Shown here: positions 1 through 10,786 of the stretch, in pieces
Layout: each line of letters starts with the position of its first letter
Position numbering within the stretch: position 1 is the first letter of the stretch
NCBI GenBank assembly: GCA_035771165.1
Contig: JAWNZC010000265.1
Coordinates: 660,001 to 724,000, forward strand
DNA from: Paragorgia papillata
Taxonomy: Eukaryota; Cnidaria; Anthozoa; Scleralcyonacea; Coralliidae
Length of the DNA stretch: 64,000 bases
Direction of reading: 5' to 3'
The notes under the pieces: model-generated
Seen by the model: the letters and a program-made list of their open reading frames with translations, nothing else
Databases searched by the model: none
What the model was told of the DNA's origin: nothing
Made by a program: the position numbers and the translations under genes

Positions 1-1428
1 TAACTGCGCGGCCCATTTTTTTGTATCTGAATAGTACTGCCGTCTTTCTACTTAAACTATTCTTTGTTTTGAATAACTGGACCTTCTTCAGGCATTTGTT
101 TTCTCTTCCGATTTCCAGTAGACTACCGGCTAAAATTAAAATATACTGGTTGCGTGGTTGTCAAAACAAACTACATGCATTATGTTATTGAATACTGTCA
201 TAGTGTCATTTTACAGCGGCGGCGCGCAGAAGTACTGATTTACGTGTGAAACTGCAATGTATTCTCTTGCATCTGTACATTCTTGTACGGTACGGGTTTC
301 TTCATTCGGCTAACTGTTTATTACATGTTATGATGTTCAGGAAAAATTGAGATTTACCTTACATAACCAACTTACCTCTTTAGGGCTTCATATCTGGTGC
401 ATGGCATTTCAGGTGCACGTTCGGCGCTGTTAACATTTCTGGCATTTTCTTGCACATTTTGCGAACTGAACAATTCTTTAACGGCCTATAAAATTTTCAA
501 GGTCCACGCAATATTTTTATTGTTAGCTACATGTGTGAACAAATTTGATCCGATAATGAAACACGAGTCATAACAAGTTTGTGCAGTTACTCTTCGTTGG
601 CTTCTCTTCGACGACGGACTTTTGGTTTCCATATTGACGGGTTTAAGTCATCTTTTAGGCAATGAAAGCTCGCACCTTTGGCCCCTTACGTGACGCCTTT
701 CTAAACAATGATCAGCAAAATGCGCAGAGCAAATAACAAAGTTGGTTCAAATTAGCGCGATATGTTTTAACCGAAAATAAACCCAAACAAGACGCTTTTT
801 AGTTGTGGGGTTCTGGTGAAGCGAAATGCCAGCATTACGATCAGCGTAGTTACTACACCCTTGAGCAACACAAGGGGATGGTGGCATAATTTTGTATTGC
901 TTTTCAAAAAACTTTATTACATATAAAAACGTAGAATAAGTCGGGAAGACGCGTTTAAACTAAGTACGTATATAGTAGGATATATGAATCTTCTTGTAGA
1001 GTGTTGAGTAGATGACGTCACAACGAGCTACCGCTATTGATAAATTGCAGGCTCCAAAAAATTTCGAAATCAAGCCAAGTGCTCGTAAAAGATGCTTGAA
1101 TTCTCATAGAAAACATTTTCTAAAATCGTTTTTAAATACATGGTAAGTCATATTAGGACCATAAGAAGTATTTTGGCTAAAAAAAACGCAAAGTGAAAAT
1201 TCGATCGTACTGCCACTTTAAACTCGGAATCTTAATCAATTTACAAAATTGCTTTTCGTAAGAGCCGATAAAAGAAGAGTATTACTTAATTACATTGCCT
1301 ACCACATTATTATATATTTTACGATGTAACTAACTTTCACTATGAGTAATTAAGTACTTTTTTCTTCTTCTTCTTTTTTTTAATTTTAATTAATTCCTAG
1401 TCTTGTTGAACCTTGTGGCAAAACTTAA
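1..1428. other. No gene recognised (probable intron or intergenic)
   Basis: AT-rich sequence with no open frame, splice-bounded exon or family motif that I recognise on either strand. It may be intron of the M28 peptidase gene whose last exons start at 2987, because that gene must have more exons to the left. Confidence 0.5.
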
Positions 1429-1459
<31 letters not shown>

Positions 1460-2337
1460 ATATATACAAAATATTTACATAGTTCATTTGAATTCAAATT
1501 AATTTGGAACTGAGGTGTTGGTTGAGGTTTGACTTGCCAAACTCCTCTTGAAAGAGGACAAAGTAGATGAAAGTTTCAAATCAACTGGCAAACTATTCCA
1601 TAATTTAGCTCCAGCAAACTTGAAACTTTTCTTCATGTAATCTGTATTTGGTTTAACGAGAGATAAATTAACACTATTGTTTCTCAGACAATATTTGCTA
1701 GTGTCAATGCCATAAGAAAAGTATCTTTTGAGATATGCAGGAGCAATATCATTTAAAACTTTGTACATCATGATGCACTTTTGATCTTGTCGTCTTTCAT
1801 GAAGGGTTGACCATCCTAATTGATTTCTTATGTCACTGGATCTGACTTCATACCCATTTTGCGTGATCACTCGCCCAGCACGATTGTTTAATTTTTGCAG
1901 TCTCGTACTTTGTACCACTCCAATGGTGTCCCATACGACATCGCAATAATCATATAATGGCTGTATCAAAGAGTTATAAATAGTTTTGGCTGTTTTGAGA
2001 TCAACAAAAGATCTCACTTGTCTTAACCCACCTATTGCTGACGAAACTTTACGCGAAAGAACATCAATATAATCTGTCCAAGACAGTCTCTCATCGATGA
2101 TAATTCCTAATAATTTACTTTTGCGAACCCGCCTAATGGGATTATTTGTAAGGTAAACAGCCACAGCGTCACTTATTTTGTTTAGCATGTCATCAGATCC
2201 AATGAACAAGTGTTCTGTTTTAGTTAGATTAAGACTTAATTTGTTTGCCAACAGCCCTTCACTGATATTACTCAGGTCACAGTTTATAAGGTGGATTACC
2301 TGAGTAAGTGAATTATGTGTAGTAGTGATGTAAGTAT
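1429..2337 (-). mobile_element. 3' end of a CR1/L2-like non-LTR retrotransposon (LINE), 5'-truncated
   Basis: The minus strand has an open frame from about 2337 to the stop at 1499. It encodes the C-terminal part of a LINE reverse transcriptase: the 'NLTKTEHL' block, then 'KLLGIIIDERLSW' (the thumb-region KxLGxxID motif), then 'YNSLIQPLYDYCDVVWD', and the usual tail 'LWNSLPVDLK' with a final Lys/Ser-rich stretch. A short 3' UTR follows, ending in a (TTTA)n tail at 1461-1429, as expected at a LINE 3' terminus. The palm domain with the catalytic aspartates is absent, so this is a dead 5'-truncated copy. Its 5' edge runs directly into the (GACA)n tract. The CR1/L2 clade is a judgement from motif style. 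Confidence 0.85.
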
Positions 2338-2338
2338 C

Positions 2339-2419
<81 letters not shown>

Positions 2420-2436
2420 AACAAACAAACAAATAA

Positions 2437-2485
<49 letters not shown>

Positions 2486-2539
2486 TATCAGACAGACAGA
2501 CAGACAGACAGACAAACAAACAAACAAATAAATAAATAA

Positions 2540-2626
<87 letters not shown>

Positions 2627-2640
2627 AACAAACAAACAAA

Positions 2641-2732
<92 letters not shown>

Positions 2733-2754
2733 TAAATAAATAAATAAATAAATG

Positions 2755-2798
<44 letters not shown>

Positions 2799-2812
2799 AA
2801 CAAACAAACAAA

Positions 2813-2875
<63 letters not shown>

Positions 2876-2880
2876 GCAAA
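2338..2880. repeat. Composite tetranucleotide microsatellite (GACA)n/(CAAA)n/(TAAA)n, about 540 bp
   Basis: The whole block is built of tetranucleotides that alternate in runs of GACA, CAAA and TAAA, with two short interruptions reading AAGTATCAG. In every minus frame it reads as Cys-Leu-Ser-Val or Tyr-Leu-Phe-Ile repeats, so the long open frames across it are artefacts. The right flank (GTAAAAACATAATTTCCTCG) resembles the flank of the GACA tract at 13807-13923, which suggests the microsatellite belongs to a dispersed repeat. Confidence 0.95.
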
Positions 2881-2986
2881 CAGATATACAGCAGTAAAAA
2901 CATAATTTCCTCGCGGAGGTAAAAATAGAAGCGTTTAGGAACGTGTTTGTGTGGACACGGCCTAAGGGATTTTAATTTTGTTCTAG

Positions 2987-3340
2987 GATGGCGTCCAAGA
3001 CGAACTATAAAATTTTGCAGTTGGGGAGCGGAGGAAGCAGGTTTGTTGGGATCGACGGAATGGGTGGAAGAAAATGAACGAGCTTTATCAACAAAAGGGG
3101 TAACGTACATCAACGTTGATATTGCTGTCGATGGCAACCACACTATGGCTGTGAAAGGGAGCCCACTCCTCAAAACGCTTTCCTTTGACCAGTCAAAGAA
3201 AGTCGAAGATCCCCATGATGGCAATGGTAAAAAGAAGACGGTGTATGAACGAATGACTGAAATAAATATCAACAAATCAACACCTTCCTACGGCAAGTTG
3301 GGGGCTGGGTCGGATTACGCCTATTTTTATCAGTTCGTAG
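2987..3340 (+). CDS. FOLH1-like: M28 metallopeptidase, glutamate carboxypeptidase II / NAALADase-like: penultimate coding exon
   Basis: This exon encodes part of a zinc-dependent exopeptidase of family M28B, a type II membrane protein whose relatives cleave C-terminal residues from N-acetylated acidic or other peptides at the cell surface. It opens after a pyrimidine-rich acceptor (TTTTGTTCTAG) and closes at a GTATGT donor. It encodes 'GWRPRRTI', then 'WGAEEAGLLGSTEW', which holds the general base Glu and the adjacent zinc-ligand Glu (E424/E425 in human GCPII), then 'INVD', whose Asp matches zinc ligand D453, and ends in 'YFYQFVG'. Both exon boundaries are phase 1. The two remaining zinc ligands (H377 and D387 in human) and the transmembrane segment must lie in exons left of this window. 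I see no disabling change. Confidence 0.93.
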
Positions 3341-3348
3341 GTATGTAG

Positions 3349-3610
3349 TAAAGGACATACCCTGCGAGCAGAGCCTTCTTTTCCTTATTTCTTCGCTGAG
3401 AGAGAGGAAGAAAAGTAGGCTCTGCTGTATTCGTGTTTGGCTTCGTCCAAGATTTAGGACGAAGTAACCCGTTCTCATTTTGTTTTCTGCTCTGATTGGG
3501 ACTGGGTTCGAGAATGTAACCAAGCAACGGACATGCATGCGCAATGGGAACCAGTCACGAATGCGAAGAAATGAGGAAAAGAAGGCTCTGCTCGCAGGGT
3601 ATAAAGGACA
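3349..3610. mobile_element. 244-bp MITE with a 9-bp target-site duplication
   Basis: The element occupies 3358-3601 and begins TACCCTGCGAGCAGAGCC. Its last 45 or so bases are the inverted complement of its first 45, with a few mismatches. It is flanked by a perfect direct repeat TAAAGGACA (3349-3357 and 3602-3610). A 9-bp duplication with long inverted termini fits the Mutator (MULE) superfamily best. No transposase is present, so it is non-autonomous. A small internal hairpin (CTTCGTCC/GGACGAAG) lies near 3440-3465. Confidence 0.85.
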
Positions 3611-3707
3611 CAACCTTGGAACGAGATACTCTTTTTGCAGCAGGATAAACATATTGATGAGTGTATAAAAGTAGAGTGCTGCGTAGGCAGTCTTTTAGAT
3701 CGAGCAA

Positions 3708-4440
3708 AGTGAAAAGGTGGTCATCATCATCAAGCCGTTTTTCCCCTCAAGGGGGGTCGGGGTGTCTCGTTACCGCTCTCCAAAACTGTTATCAACCATC
3801 TTCAGATCAACCACTTTTCCGTCATCCCTAACGCAGTCTATCCATCTCTTTCGTGCATGCCTCCCTCGTTTCCGTCTTCCTGTTTCTGTGCGCTCAGATG
3901 CCCATCTGACAAACTCATCCTCTCCTCTTCTCTTCAGGCGGGCCAAACCATCTCAGTCGGCTCTCTTGAATCTTCTCTCTCAGCTCGGTTACGCCCACAT
4001 CACTTCTTACGTCCTCATTTCTCATTCGGTCTCGTCTTGTTACACCTCTGATCGCCCGCAAGCATCGCATTTCCGCCACTTCCAGTTTCCTCACGTGTCC
4101 TTCTTTCACAGCTCATGTCTCTGAACCATATAATTCCACTGGCCGGATCATCGTCTTATAGACTTGTGCCTTTAGTTTCCTCGGCCTCCTTCGCTTGTAA
4201 ATAACTCCACTCACATTCTTCCATGCATTACCCATCCCCTGAAGTCTTGCTTGAACCTCTCTGTCCAGATCCCCACCCTCGTGTAGCCGAACTTCCTAGG
4301 TACTTAACAGCCGTCGTCTGCTTCAGTATATAGTTGGACATCTATTGAAACTTCCAGGCGTGGTACAGGTTGTTTTCTTGAAACCTGCATTACTTCGGTC
4401 ATTCCCTTGCTCATCTGCATGCCATGTGTCTCCCGTAACA
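3708..4440 (-). mobile_element. Decayed RTE-clade LINE 3' fragment
   Basis: The minus strand reads the conserved C-terminal block of RTE-type reverse transcriptases: 'LEVAEMRCLRAIRGVTRRDR', then 'ESRLRWFG', then in another frame a Gly-Arg-(Lys/Arg)-rich stretch with 'RWIDCV'. Several stops and frame changes break it up. Upstream pieces at 4110-4440 still show 'KGMTEVMQVSRK', which resembles the region before the usual 'KYLGS' block. The 3' end finishes in a short (GAT)n stretch near 3720, typical of RTE tails. It is a dead relic in the peptidase intron. Confidence 0.75.
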
Positions 4441-4456
4441 AGAGAAAGTCAATTGA

Positions 4457-4474
4457 GGGGGGGGGGGGGGGGGG
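4457..4474. repeat. Homopolymer run of 18 G
   Basis: Uninterrupted guanines in the peptidase intron. Similar G or C runs occur near 33530, 39978-40000, 40553-40565 and 55448. Their lengths in an assembly are unreliable. Confidence 0.95.
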
Positions 4475-4980
4475 CGGTAGTGGGACTGCACTGCTAAGGG
4501 GTCCGGGGGCATGCCCCCGGAAAGTTTTTGAAATTAGGATCTCTGAAATAGCATTTCCTGACTTCTGAGTAATTTTCGGTAAGTTTAAACGGATCTAAAC
4601 CGGCAAAATCGATCTTTAATTGCTAAGATTTTAGGATTTTCTCTTCTTTATCACTAAAACAACAGTCAGCAACAATAGCTGAATATAAATCGTTTTGAGA
4701 CTTTCGCTATTTCTTCTTAATTCTTACAATTTTTACAATTCTTACAATCATTTGAGCGAGAGCAATTTATTGGGGGGGGCGGGGGCGCCTCCCTCATGTT
4801 TTATTTCATTTCATCACATTTGCCGAGTTTCCAGCCTGTATCTCTACTGACTATGCTCAAACATTCCGCAAACACACACCCCGACCACAAAAAAACAAAA
4901 CCGGCGGCTACGCAGTCTAGGGTTAGATTATCTAAACCAATCAGAAATCTAGAGTCTGATTTCTTTACTTGTCTTTGCAG

Positions 4981-5615
4981 GTGTGCCATCCCTAGACATG
5001 ACTTATGCGGGTAAGGTTTTCTATCCAGTGTACCATACTGTCCATGATACTTACAGATGGCTACAAGGTCTCATCGATCCCAAGTTTGCTTACCACTTAA
5101 CCACCACACGGCTGGCATCCAGATTACTTATAAATACCGCTGACAGCTTCGTGTTACCGTTCGACGTCTCAAACTACGGCAAAGCTTTGCAGGTAGCTCT
5201 GAAAAGCTTAAAAGATACTTATGGCGCGCAACTAGAGCAAAACAATGTCACGTTGAAATTCATTGAGAACGCTATTCAGAAATTCGTGAAACAGGCTAAG
5301 AAATTTGAAAAGGAGAAAGAAGACGCACTGGGTAGTAAAAGTGATTTGAAATTACGTGATTTGAATGATAGGATGGTTAACGTCGAAAAAGCGTTTATCT
5401 ACCCACTGGGCTTGCCCAATCAAAAGTATGTACGCCATTTGCTGTTCGCTCCTTCGTTCAATAATGCGTACGGCACCACAAGCTTCCCAGGAATATCTGA
5501 CCTCTTGTTTCCTTCAACTAAGACTGAAGAAGATTGGGAAAACATCAAACGGCAAGTCTCCATTGCTTTTAAAGCCATTTCTGAAGCAACACAGGCACTA
5601 TCGCCCGATGCTTAG
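4981..5615 (+). CDS. FOLH1-like: M28 metallopeptidase, GCPII/NAALADase-like: last coding exon (C-terminal dimerisation domain)
   Basis: This exon encodes about 211 residues to a TAG stop. Near its start 'YPVYHTVHDTY' carries the last zinc-ligand His (H553 in human GCPII). The rest is the helical transferrin-receptor-like dimerisation domain, including 'SFVLPFDVSNY', 'FIYPLGLPNQKYVRHLLFAP' and 'SFPGISDLLF'. Two features of true GCPII are missing: the SGRAR arginine patch before the His motif is replaced by 'VPSLDMTYAG', and the K-Y pair of the glutarate sensor reads Ala-Tyr ('NNAYGTTSF'). The protein is therefore probably an active hydrolase with a different substrate preference, perhaps closer to NAALADL1. 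A Lys/Glu-rich helix ('KQAKKFEKEKEDALGSK') lies mid-exon. Confidence 0.93.
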
Positions 5616-5761
5616 TAAAACGACAAGGAAAATTGCCTTTTTTCTAAGAAACAGTCCAGTAGAGATTTACTCAGATAGTTTTGTTGTTAGTTTTTTAGTG
5701 TAATATTAAAATATACGTTAATTTAGCACAAAATAAATACAAAACATTATAAAAGAATAAA
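5616..5761 (+). terminator. 3' UTR and polyadenylation signals of the M28 peptidase gene
   Basis: Two AATAAA hexamers follow the stop codon, at 5732-5737 and 5756-5761. A/T-rich then T-poor sequence follows, and then the 28-bp repeat begins, so the transcript probably ends near 5770-5800. Confidence 0.7.
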
Positions 5762-5843
5762 CTTTCACACTGTGGCTGCACCGTTAAGGAAAATAAAGGG
5801 AGGAGAAAGAAGAGAAAAAAACACTGATGAACGAAAGGAAGGT

Positions 5844-6483
5844 GTTCCTCATTATCCCTGCTGATCCCAACATTCCTCGCTATCCTTGTTGATCCCAACA
5901 TTCCTCGTTATCCTTGTTCATCACAACATTCCTCGTTATCCTTGCAGATCCCAACATTCCCCGTTATCGATGCTGATCCCAACAATCCCCGTTATCCTTA
6001 CGGATCCCAACATTCCTCATTATCCTTGTTGACCCCAACATTCTTCATTAACCTTGTTGATCCCAACATTCCTCATTATCCTTGTTAATCCCAACATTCC
6101 TCGTTATCCTAGCAGATCCCAACATCCCCCGTTATCGATGTTGATCCCAACAATCCCCGTTATCCTTACTGATCCCAACATTCCTCATTATCCTTGCTGA
6201 TCCCAACATTCCTCATTATCCTTGCTGATCCCAACATTCCTCTATCCCTACTGATTCCAACATTCCTCGTTATCCTTACTGACCCCAACATTACTCATTA
6301 TCCTTGCTGATCCCAACATTCCTTGTTCTCCTTACGGATCCCAACATTCCTCGTTATCCTTCCTGATCCCAACATTTCTCGTTATCCTTGTTGATCACAA
6401 CATTCCTCGCTATCCATGCTAATCCCAACATTCCCCGTTATCCCTGCTAATCCCAACATTCCCCGTTATCCCTGTTGATCCCA
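5844..6483. repeat. 28-bp minisatellite, about 23 copies
   Basis: The unit is roughly ATCCTTGCTGATCCCAACAT followed by TCCTCGTT. Copies differ at the ATCC(T/C)TG core and at CCTC/CCCC before GTT. It begins about 80 bp after the peptidase polyadenylation signals. No coding potential is seen. Confidence 0.93.
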
Positions 6484-6724
6484 ATTCATAATTATTTATA
6501 GTTTATACTAATTCTACAGTAATATTCGTTTAGATATTAGATTATTTTGCAGATTTTGTTAAAGTCGTTGTCCAAGAAGTTGTATTAGCCTAATTTTACT
6601 CTAAATATATGTTCCCAGCAACACAATTTAGATTATTTGGTTTATTTTACTTTACATAACAAATATTTCAATCCTAATGAACATTTCGCTATTTTTACTG
6701 CAAGAACAACCAGAGTTCAGAATT
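6484..6724. other. AT-rich spacer, nothing recognised
   Basis: Short stretch between two tandem repeats, without an exon or mobile-element signature. Confidence 0.5.
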
Positions 6725-6725
6725 T

Positions 6726-6877
6726 TTCTTCCTTCCTTCCTCCTTCCTTCCTTCCTTCCTTCCTTCCTTCCTTCCTTCCTTCCTTCCTTCCTTCCTACCT
6801 TCCCTGCTTCCTTCCTTCCTTCCTCCCTCACTACCTCCCTCCCTCCCTCCCTCCCTCCCTCCCTCCCTCCCTCCCTC

Positions 6878-6918
<41 letters not shown>

Positions 6919-7087
6919 TTCCTTCCTTCCTTCCTTCCTTCCTTCCTTCCTTCCTTCCTTCCTTCCTTCCTTCCTTCCTTCCTTCCTTCCTTCCTTCCTT
7001 CCTTCCTTCCTTCCTTCCTTCCTTCCTTCCTTCCTTCCTTCCTTCCTTCCTTCCTTCCTTCCTTCCTTCCTTCCTTCCTTCCTTCCT
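6726..7087. repeat. Polypyrimidine microsatellite (TTCC)n/(CCTC)n/(TTTC)n, about 360 bp
   Basis: One strand is purely pyrimidine, with an 8-copy CCCT run and a TTTC run inside a long TTCC array. Frames across it (Phe-Leu-Pro-Ser or Lys-Glu-Gly-Arg repeats) are low-complexity artefacts. Confidence 0.95.
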
Positions 7088-7365
7088 AGTGTTGACTCGT
7101 CTATGATTATTTATTTCCTTCATGACAATGACAATGATATAATCTGATCAATAACAAGCAAAATCCACAATCCGAGACACGAATAAGATCCAGCGTCCGT
7201 AGAAAATTACAAAGGAAAATCCATAATCCGACACTTTCACAGGATCGACAAATTGACAGAAATTTCGATTGACACCAAAATCTGCACTGAATCAAATCCG
7301 CCAAATCTATTCGCCCCCCTGTGTGTAAATGAACCCAGATGTCAGCCTCCCGTCTGTAGCGTGGC

Positions 7366-8132
7366 GAAAGACAACCTAACGCAAGGTCTCACAACGTAAC
7401 GCAAGGCCTCACAACGTAACGCAAGGTGTCACAACGTAACGCAAGGTCTCACAACGTAACGTCAGGTCTCACAACGTAACGGAAGGTGTCACAACGTAAC
7501 GCAAGGTCTCACAACGTAACGCAAGGCCTCAGAACGTAACGTCAGGTGTCACAACGTAACCGAAGGTCTCACAACGTAACGCAAGGCCTCACAACGTAAC
7601 GTCAGGTGTCACAACGTAACGTCAAGTCTCACAACGTAACGCAAGGTCTCACAACGTAACGTCAGGTCTCACAACGTAACGTCAGGTCTCACAACGTAAC
7701 GGAAGGTGTCACAACGTAACGGAGGTCTCACAACGTAACGGAAGGTCTCACAACGTAACGGAAGGTCTCACAACGTAACGGAGATCTCACAACGTAACGG
7801 AAGGTCTCACAACGTAACGGAGGTCTCACAACGTAACGGAAGGTCTCACAACGTAACGGAGGTCTCACAACGTAACGGAAGGTCTCACAACGTAACGGAA
7901 GGTCTCACAACGTAACGCAAGGTCTCACAACGTAACGCAAGGTCTCACAACGTAAGGTAAGGTCTCACAACGTAACGGAAGGTCTCACAACGTAACGGAA
8001 GGTGTCACAACGTAACGGAAGGTCTCACAACGTAACGGAAGGTGTCACAACGTAACGGAAGGTCTTACAACGTAACGTCAGGTCTCACAAGGTAACGTCA
8101 GGTCTCACAACGTAACGGAAGGTGTCACAACA
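7366..8132. repeat. 20-bp minisatellite (GGTCTCACAACGTAACGSAA), about 38 copies
   Basis: The core GTCTCACAACGTAACG is almost invariant. The linker alternates CAA, GAA, TCA and a 1-base-shorter GAG form (19-bp period) between about 7720 and 7870. The array stops exactly where segmental copy A begins. Repeats are contiguous with no unique spacers, so it is not a CRISPR array. Confidence 0.95.
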
Positions 8133-8317
8133 TTGCTATTACTATCCTTACTACAATTCAACATAGAGGTCAGAACACGCTCACGCAGAACGTCCGCAAG
8201 GGTAGTTATTATTAATGACAATTTGCTGCCACCATTTTAATCATCAGCTCTCAATAGTGACGAGAATTAGTCATTGTATCCATAAATTATTTGTTGTTTT
8301 AATTTGCGTTTAAAAGA

Positions 8318-9551
8318 TAAGGGCCTGTTTATATGGAGCGGAGTTACCCCATCAGCCTAGCCGAGTTACCCGGCAAACCCAGTTACCCGCCATGTAAAGA
8401 AATGCAATGCTATCCCAGCAGAGTGTTTACATGAGACAGGCGGGTAACTCGGCTAGCCGAGATCCCAGCAAAAGAGCCGAGATGTCGGCATGCCGGGATG
8501 AAAATATTCCCATATAAACACTCTCTTGCCGGGTATTCGTCATGCACAACAGCGCACCGCCACTTATCAAGACAATAGGAAACTGGGCGGCTTTGCTGAG
8601 TAACTCGTCTCATATAAACACTCATCTTTTTTCAACTCAGCTTGCCAGGTAACTCGCCTAGCCAGGTAACTCGTCTCATATAAACACTCATCTTTTTTCA
8701 ACTTGGCTTGCCAGGTAACTCGCCTAGCTGGGTAACTCGGCTCCATATAAACACTCATCTTTTTTCAACTCAGCTTGCCAGGTAACTCGCCTAGCCGGGT
8801 AACTCGTCTCATATAAACACTCATCTTTTTTCAACTCGGCTTGCCAGGTAACTCGCCTAGCCAGGTAACTCGTCTCATATAAACACTCATCTTTTTCCAA
8901 CTTGCCTAGCCGGGTAACTCGTCTCATATAAACACTCATCTTTTTTCAACTTGGCTTGCCAGGTAACTCGCCTAGCCGGGTAACTCGTCTCATATAAACA
9001 CTCATCTTTTTTCAACTTGGCTTGCCAGGTAACTCACCTACATGTAGCTGGGTAACTCGGCTCATATAAACACTCATCTGTTTTTCAACTCGGCTTGCCA
9101 GGTAACTCGCCTAGCCGAGTAACTCGTCTCATACAAACACTCATCTTTTTTCAACTCGGCTTGCCAGGTAACTCACCTAGCTGGGTAACTCGTCTCATAT
9201 AAACACTCATCTTTTTTTCAACTCGGCTTGCCAGGTAACTCGCCTAGCCGGGTAACTCGGCTCCATATAAACACTCATCTTTTTTTCAACTCAGCTTGCC
9301 AGGTAACTCGCCTAGCTGGGTAACTCGTCTCCATATAAACACTCATCTTTTTTTCAACTTGGCTTGCCAGGTAACTCGCCTAGCCGGGTAACTCGGCTCC
9401 ATATAAACACTCATCTTTTTTTCAACTTGGCTTGCCAGGTAACTCGCCTAGCCAGGTAACTCGGCTCATATAAACACTCATCTTTTTTCAACTCAGCTTG
9501 CCAGGTAACTCGCCTAGCCGGGTAACTCGGCTCTATATAAACAGGCCCTAA
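8318..9551. mobile_element. PIF/Harbinger-like MITE filled with a 68-bp tandem array (copy A)
   Basis: Terminal inverted repeats start GGGCCTGTTTATATGGAGC at 8321 and end with the near-complement at 9548. TAA lies on both sides (8318-8320 and 9549-9551), the 3-bp duplication typical of PIF/Harbinger. Between the termini are about 14 copies of a 68-bp unit containing GGTAACTCGCCTAGCCGGG and CATATAAACACTCATC. Each unit resembles the inner part of a terminus, so the array looks like an expansion of subterminal sequence. No transposase. Confidence 0.83.
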
Positions 9552-10200
9552 GAGTCTTAAGTAATTCGTCAATAGCATTCCAAGTTTTTGGTATTAAATT
9601 TTCCATAGTTGGGACGAGCTTGGGGAAGAGAAAAAGTAGATTTAGTAGCTAAGCGTGTTCTATAGTGATGCCTGCTATTAACCGAAGTAAAAAAATCATT
9701 AAAATGGTTAGGAAGATTGCCATTGTTGAACTGATGCATAAATAATGCAGTATTAAAATAGACAATATCAGTCAATTTCAGCAAGTTCACTCTCTTAAAA
9801 AGAGGTGAAGTGTGTGCCCGAAAATCAGAAAAAATAATAATTCTAATAGCTTTGTTTTGTAAAATCACTAATGGTAGGATGTTTGATTTATATGTGTTTC
9901 CCCAAATCAAGACCTCGTACGAGAGAAAAGGGAAGATGATAGAATAGTATAATTGTACTAGAATTTTGATAGGAACAAAATGTCGGAGTTTCGACAAGAC
10001 TCCCGATACTTCTTGATATTTTTTTTGACAATTCATAAACATGATCCTTCCATTTTAGATGGCCATCAATGATAACCCCTAATACTTAATGCTCCTCTTT
10101 TCTTCTAATGTTTTATTATTAATTTTAAGGTTTATTGAATAATGAATTTTCTTTTGAGGAAAGTGAAGATGACTCTTATACAACAAACTGAAAGGTTAGG
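9552..10200 (-). mobile_element. LINE reverse-transcriptase 3' fragment (copy A)
   Basis: On the minus strand the order is 'KYLGVIIDGHLKWKDH', then 'KILVQLYYSIIFPFLSYEVL', then 'LPLVILQNKAIRII' and 'HHYRTRLATKSTFSLPQ'. This is the C-terminal thumb and tail of a LINE polymerase. It lacks the palm domain, is interrupted by stops and abuts the TAA flank of the neighbouring MITE. The same fragment lies in copy B, so it predates the duplication. Confidence 0.82.
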
Positions 10201-10786
10201 AAGGACGTGCATCTTCTAACAACAAAAACCTAAAAAGTAGTTCGTCCGTAAACAACAAAACGACAGTTAAAGAATGTCAACAACGTTTCAATAGTAAAAT
10301 AGAAGAGATCGAAAGTGTGAGAAATACGTAACAAAGTAACGATGAAAATTCACTTCCAAACTGTCTTTTAAAGCATTTTGTTTTTCTTTTCAAATTCGTG
10401 TTTCGTGGTTCTGCCACCGCCATGTTTGTTGTCGCACGAGCAATATAATTATAAAATATTTTTTCATTTTTTGATGTTTCTCTACCTCCACATGTACTTA
10501 AAACGTTTGTTGACTGTATGAGCTACACAATAATGTTAGCTAAAATGAAGAAGTTTTGAGTGGGGAACCAAAACGAAAATGTTGTTTAAACACGAGCAAG
10601 TTTTGCATTGATTACTGCAAATATGGCGGATTCAACATTTTTGTAGCAAATCTACCTTCATAATTATCTCTTTATTTATTTTTGATGTTCCTCGACCCTC
10701 AAATGCTCAGAAAAAGTTTGTTGATTCTATAAGCTACACAATAATGCTAAAATAAGGAAGTTTTGAGCGGTACGCCAAAAATTCTA
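10201..10786. other. AT-rich spacer, nothing recognised
   Basis: No exon or repeat signature beyond its match to copy B. Confidence 0.5.

Larger units (their letters stand above)
3341..4980 (+). other. Intron of the M28 peptidase gene
   Basis: The donor is GTATGT at 3341 and the acceptor is TTGTCTTTGCAG ending at 4980. The join restores a Gly codon (G+GT) and reads 'QFVG-VPSLD', which matches the family. The intron contains a MITE (3358-3601), an RTE-like LINE relic (about 3708-4440) and an 18-G homopolymer at 4457-4474. I see nothing recognisable in 4475-4980. Confidence 0.9.

Noticed and set aside
1499..3275. Long minus-strand open frames rich in Cys-Leu-Ser-Val
   Set aside because: They are translations of the GACA/CAAA/TAAA microsatellite; only the LINE part at 1499-2337 is protein-derived.
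6637..7147. Phe-Leu-Pro-Ser and Lys-Glu-Gly-Arg repeat proteins on both strands
   Set aside because: Pure products of the TTCC/CCTC/TTTC microsatellite with no exon context.
7366..8132. CRISPR-like array
   Set aside because: The 20-bp units are contiguous, with no unique spacers, no leader and no cas genes, in a eukaryotic context.
8410..8939. Minus-strand open frames with repeated Met-Ser-Val-Tyr-Met
   Set aside because: Translation of the 68-bp array inside the MITE.
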